Source: an uncultured Ruminococcus sp. (GTDB taxonomy: Bacteria; Bacillota; Clostridia; Oscillospirales; Ruminococcaceae). From it: 6,708 nucleotides of DNA. This document shows positions 6,124-6,708 of the stretch, one piece after another; the stretch's first letter is position 1; each line of letters begins with the position of its first letter. Below the pieces are notes generated by a model. It searched no databases and had not been told where the DNA came from. It saw only the letters and a program-made list of their open reading frames with translations. Both the position numbers and the translations under genes were made by a program. Location of the stretch: the NCBI GenBank assembly GCA_946612185.1, contig CAMOEP010000128.1, positions 1 to 6,708 of the forward strand. Reading direction: 5' to 3'.

Positions 6124-6708
6124 TTATGTGTAGTAGTCTATGTAGAATATAACATCTGAGAAATCAAGCTGTGCAAGGGCTTCACCAGAGATGAAGAAAT
6201 GCGCCTTGCCGCTTGCGTACATAGCAGGAGAGTCGAGGTTTAATTGCAGAAGAAGCGTGTCATACTTCATTTCAGAATCGGAACGTGGGTCATCATAGGC
6301 AAACTCAGGGTAGCCTAAGATCTGCGAGCCGCCGGAAGGAATACTGAACCCTTCCGGAAGATGCACGGTAAGTTCATAGTAATCCAGTGTGGGATCAAGG
6401 GCGATACCCAGTTCCTCTGCGATGCTGTGCATGATACTGTTGCACTTAGCACTGTCGGCAGTCATCATCATATCCTCGCCCACAAGCAAAAGCGGTATAT
6501 CATCATGTGCAAAAATTTCGCAGTACTCAAAGTCTTCAGCGGCAGTTGATATACCGAGCGCCATAACGTCCTCAGCCGTTACTGTCGGGTCGATAGTTTC
6601 GTGGTATATGACCGTCGCCGGGAAACCTGATATATCCTCCTCGTCAGCGGGCAGGAAAAACTGCAAAAGCCCATGGTCGGGAAGTTCCGGAACAGGCGGC
6701 GCTTCCGA
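6124..6708 (-). CDS. C-terminal part of an unidentified acidic protein (runs off right edge)
   Basis: The frame is open from the right edge of the window to a TAA at 6124-6126, giving 194 residues without a start. A TTG at 6666 is in frame, but the frame continues upstream (SEAPPVPELPDHG...), so the true start lies outside. The visible N-terminal stretch is rich in Pro and Glu, like a linker. The rest is acidic (many Asp and Glu), with alternating hydrophobic residues towards the end (YYELTVHLP, HFFISGEALAQL, VIFYIDYYT), which suggests beta-strands. No membrane segment, dockerin, sortase motif or catalytic signature is visible. I do not recognise the family. The gene converges on the transport operon and shares its terminator (6083-6120), so a functional link is not implied. 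Whether it is secreted cannot be judged without the N-terminus. Confidence 0.75.
   Translation of the reverse strand, partial: SEAPPVPELPDHGLLQFFLPADEEDISGFPATVIYHETIDPTVTAEDVMALGISTAAEDFEYCEIFAHDDIPLLLVGEDMMMTADSAKCNSIMHSIAEELGIALDPTLDYYELTVHLPEGFSIPSGGSQILGYPEFAYDDPRSDSEMKYDTLLLQLNLDSPAMYASGKAHFFISGEALAQLDFSDVIFYIDYYT

Noticed and set aside
6361..6549. Plus-strand frame of 62 codons opposite the right-hand gene
   Set aside because: It is antisense to a longer open frame that continues through the window edge and abuts a terminator; it shows no family features.

Overview
The window fits a fibre-degrading Firmicute of the Ruminococcus type (Oscillospiraceae). The basis is the style of the proteins: a family 3 glycosidase of the rumen/gut beta-xylosidase-like group, a lipoprotein sugar-binding protein with a Gly/Ser/Asp-rich linker, and a secreted-protein N-terminus with a signal peptide of the 'RIAAGALSIALVAGA' kind common in that genus. 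Strong AGGAGG ribosome binding sites and consensus sigma-A promoters agree. The genus is an inference from protein style; no marker gene is present.

Layout. Positions 1-131 (minus strand) are the first 43 codons of a secreted protein that runs off the left edge. It has a perfect-consensus promoter (276-304) and a long leader of about 138 nt that can fold. The 461-bp divergent intergenic region (132-592) also carries the upstream region of the plus-strand genes: a double TATAAT, a direct repeat (TGACATAAC) and short inverted repeats. Then come four plus-strand genes: a cytoplasmic GH3 beta-glycosidase (599-2719, TTG start), a sugar-binding lipoprotein with its own promoter (2799-4181), and two CUT1 ABC permeases (4242-5201, TTG start; 5198-6049, ATGA overlap). 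A strong hairpin without a U-tract lies between the binding protein and the first permease. The operon ends at a bidirectional terminator (6083-6120), shared with a convergent minus-strand gene (6124-6708) whose C-terminal 194 residues are visible and whose function I cannot name.

How they work together. The lipoprotein captures an oligosaccharide outside the membrane, the two permeases import it, and the GH3 enzyme, which has no signal peptide, removes sugars from the non-reducing end inside the cell. The WSE motif of the GH3 favours beta-xylosidase, so short xylo-oligosaccharides are the best guess, but beta-glucosides cannot be excluded. No ATPase gene is present; CUT1 operons in Firmicutes usually borrow a shared MsmX-type ATPase encoded elsewhere. 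No regulator gene is in the window.

I see no mobile element, CRISPR array, tRNA or rRNA. The window reads as an ordinary sugar uptake and hydrolysis operon. The least explained parts are the structured leader of the left-hand gene, the direct repeats upstream of the GH3 gene, and the unidentified convergent protein.
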